Shown here piece by piece: positions 21,463 through 22,049 of a stretch of DNA of 22,049 bases. The notes under the pieces were generated by a model. The model searched no databases. It saw only the letters and a program-made list of their open reading frames with translations, and had not been told where the DNA came from. Position 1 is the stretch's first letter, and every line of letters begins with the position of its first letter. Made by a program: the position numbers and the translations under genes. This DNA is from Bacilli bacterium (GTDB lineage Bacteria > Bacillota_I > Bacilli_A > RF39 > UBA660). Location of the stretch: the NCBI GenBank assembly GCA_900771805.1, contig CAAGPL010000038.1:1-22049 (forward strand), read 5' to 3'.

Positions 21463-21891
21463 ATGAAAGGAACCTATATTTTTGAATATCTAAATGAAAA
21501 TGAATTTAGAAAATTAGAGCGTTCAGTAAAAAAATATAATATGCTTGCATATAAAAAATTAATTTTTGAATTTTATCCAAAAATGAAAGATGGTAATTTT
21601 TTAGGAAAATTAATAAGTGTAAACAGTGAGGAAAACACAAAGAAGTATGAACTTAAATTACCAACAGACGATTTATTTGTAAGAGTTCATGGAGAGATAG
21701 TTCTACATTATTCCGTATGTGAAAGCAGTAAAGCTATTATACTAGAAACAATAACTCCTGAGAGTCTTTTATCAGAAGGACATAGACAGGAATTACAAGC
21801 ATATAAAGGTGTAATGATTTCTAAAGCAAACAAAGAAAAAGATAAATTTAAAATAGATTTATTAAATATGTTACAAAATGGCAATAATTAG
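21463..21891 (+). CDS. Unknown small protein behind a consensus promoter
   Basis: A 142-residue protein I do not recognise. The start is ATG 21463, with AAAGGGGGT upstream; the frame extends back to 21361, but that would run through the fpg stop region and the promoter. The N-terminal two-thirds look alpha/beta (MKGTYIFEYLNENEFRKLER, KLIFEFYPKMKDGNFLGKLI, LFVRVHGEIVLHYSV). The C-terminus is helical (SEGHRQELQAYKGVMISKAN onward). There is no signal peptide or membrane segment. The consensus promoter and own terminator imply high, steady expression as a single-gene unit. One might expect a housekeeping or structural role, but no function can be assigned. Confidence 0.75.
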   Translation: MKGTYIFEYLNENEFRKLERSVKKYNMLAYKKLIFEFYPKMKDGNFLGKLISVNSEENTKKYELKLPTDDLFVRVHGEIVLHYSVCESSKAIILETITPESLLSEGHRQELQAYKGVMISKANKEKDKFKIDLLNMLQNGNN

Positions 21892-21901
21892 CCATTTTTT
21901 T
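21875..21901 (+). terminator. Intrinsic terminator of the 21463 gene
   Basis: AAAATGGC (21875-21882) pairs perfectly with GCCATTTT (21891-21898) around an 8-nt loop, then T to 21901. The stop codon lies at the loop/3' arm boundary. Confidence 0.85.
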
Positions 21902-21922
21902 AATTTTTTTTAACTAATAATA

Positions 21923-21951
21923 TTGATTAACTTTAAAGAATATGATAATAT
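21923..21951 (+). promoter_or_regulatory. tRNA promoter
   Basis: TTGATT (21923-21928), 17 bases, TAATAT (21946-21951) with TG two bases upstream (21943-21944). The tRNA begins 23 bases further on. Confidence 0.5.
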
Positions 21952-21974
21952 ATAAAAGCAGTGAGAAATTATAC

Positions 21975-22048
21975 GGACCCTTAGCTCAGTTGGTTAGAGC
22001 ATCCGGCTCATAACCGGGCGGTCGTAGGTTCGAGTCCTACAGGGTCCA
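21975..22048 (+). tRNA. tRNA with CAU anticodon (probably tRNA-Ile2, otherwise elongator tRNA-Met)
   Basis: A complete cloverleaf without its CCA end, which runs off the window. Acceptor GGACCCT/AGGGTCC, D-arm GCTC/GAGC, anticodon stem TCCGG/CCGGG with loop CTCATAA (anticodon CAT at 22009-22011), T-arm GTAGG/CCTAC with TTCGAGT, discriminator A. It is not an initiator: the first acceptor pair G1-C72 is intact. Acceptor pairs C4-G69 and C5-G68 are those that TilS uses to recognise tRNA-Ile2 in E. coli, and the sequence closely resembles what I recall of the Bacillus Ile2 (lysidine) tRNA. Default tools may label it Met. Confidence 0.9.
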
Positions 22049-22049
22049 C

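Noticed and set aside
1..22049. Use of TGA as Trp (Mycoplasma-like code)
   Set aside because: Conserved Trp residues are TGG, and TGA ends the antitoxin gene at 6825-6827.

Overview
This is an A+T-rich stretch of a Bacillota (Firmicutes) chromosome. It is probably from a Bacilli or Erysipelotrichia-like gut lineage. The pointers are a Phe T-box leader in front of pheST, the polA-mutM gene pair, pyruvate phosphate dikinase, two sporulation-linked genes (spoVS and an sspI-like gene) and AGGAGG-type ribosome sites. TGG encodes Trp and TGA serves as a stop (for example at 6825-6827), so the standard bacterial code applies. All genes but one (sspI) are on the + strand. Nearly every transcription unit ends in a U-tailed hairpin, with the next promoter very close behind or overlapping it.

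Layout. 1-720: end of a secreted protein with a SipW/TasA-type leader. 794-2805: overlapping operon of an rRNA-type methyltransferase, an RluA pseudouridine synthase and a small HAD phosphatase. 2902-3694: spoVS, then a GtrA-like membrane protein. 3771-7461: accessory-looking block with two divergent tandem paralogues of unknown function, a Xer-type tyrosine recombinase and a VbhA/Fic-like antitoxin-toxin pair. 7546-10179: ppdK. 10217-11675: second accessory block with a small, possibly decayed transcription unit and an HTH/Bro-N pair behind a palindromic operator. 11710-12974: frr and a membrane-anchored Ig-like protein. 12976-16669: T-box and pheST. 16666-16875 (-): sspI-like gene, convergent with pheT and carrying pheT's terminator inside its coding region. 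16988-17842: DUF5684-like membrane protein with a duplicated Asn-rich tail. 17979-21376: polA and mutM/fpg. 21463-21891: unknown protein behind a full-consensus promoter. 21975-22048: tRNA with a CAU anticodon that looks more like tRNA-Ile2 than tRNA-Met.

How the genes relate. Most of the window is housekeeping: translation (pheST, frr, rRNA modification, tRNA), DNA repair and replication (polA, fpg) and central carbon metabolism (ppdK). Two small two-gene cassettes of conflict or mobile-element type (Fic/antitoxin and HTH/Bro-N) flank ppdK. The least explained parts are the tandem paralogues at 3771-5656, the Fic pair with an altered inhibitory motif, the HTH/Bro-N operator system, the orphan transcription unit at 10217-10496, and promoters whose -35 boxes lie inside the preceding terminator hairpin. 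I saw no CRISPR array, insertion sequence or rRNA.
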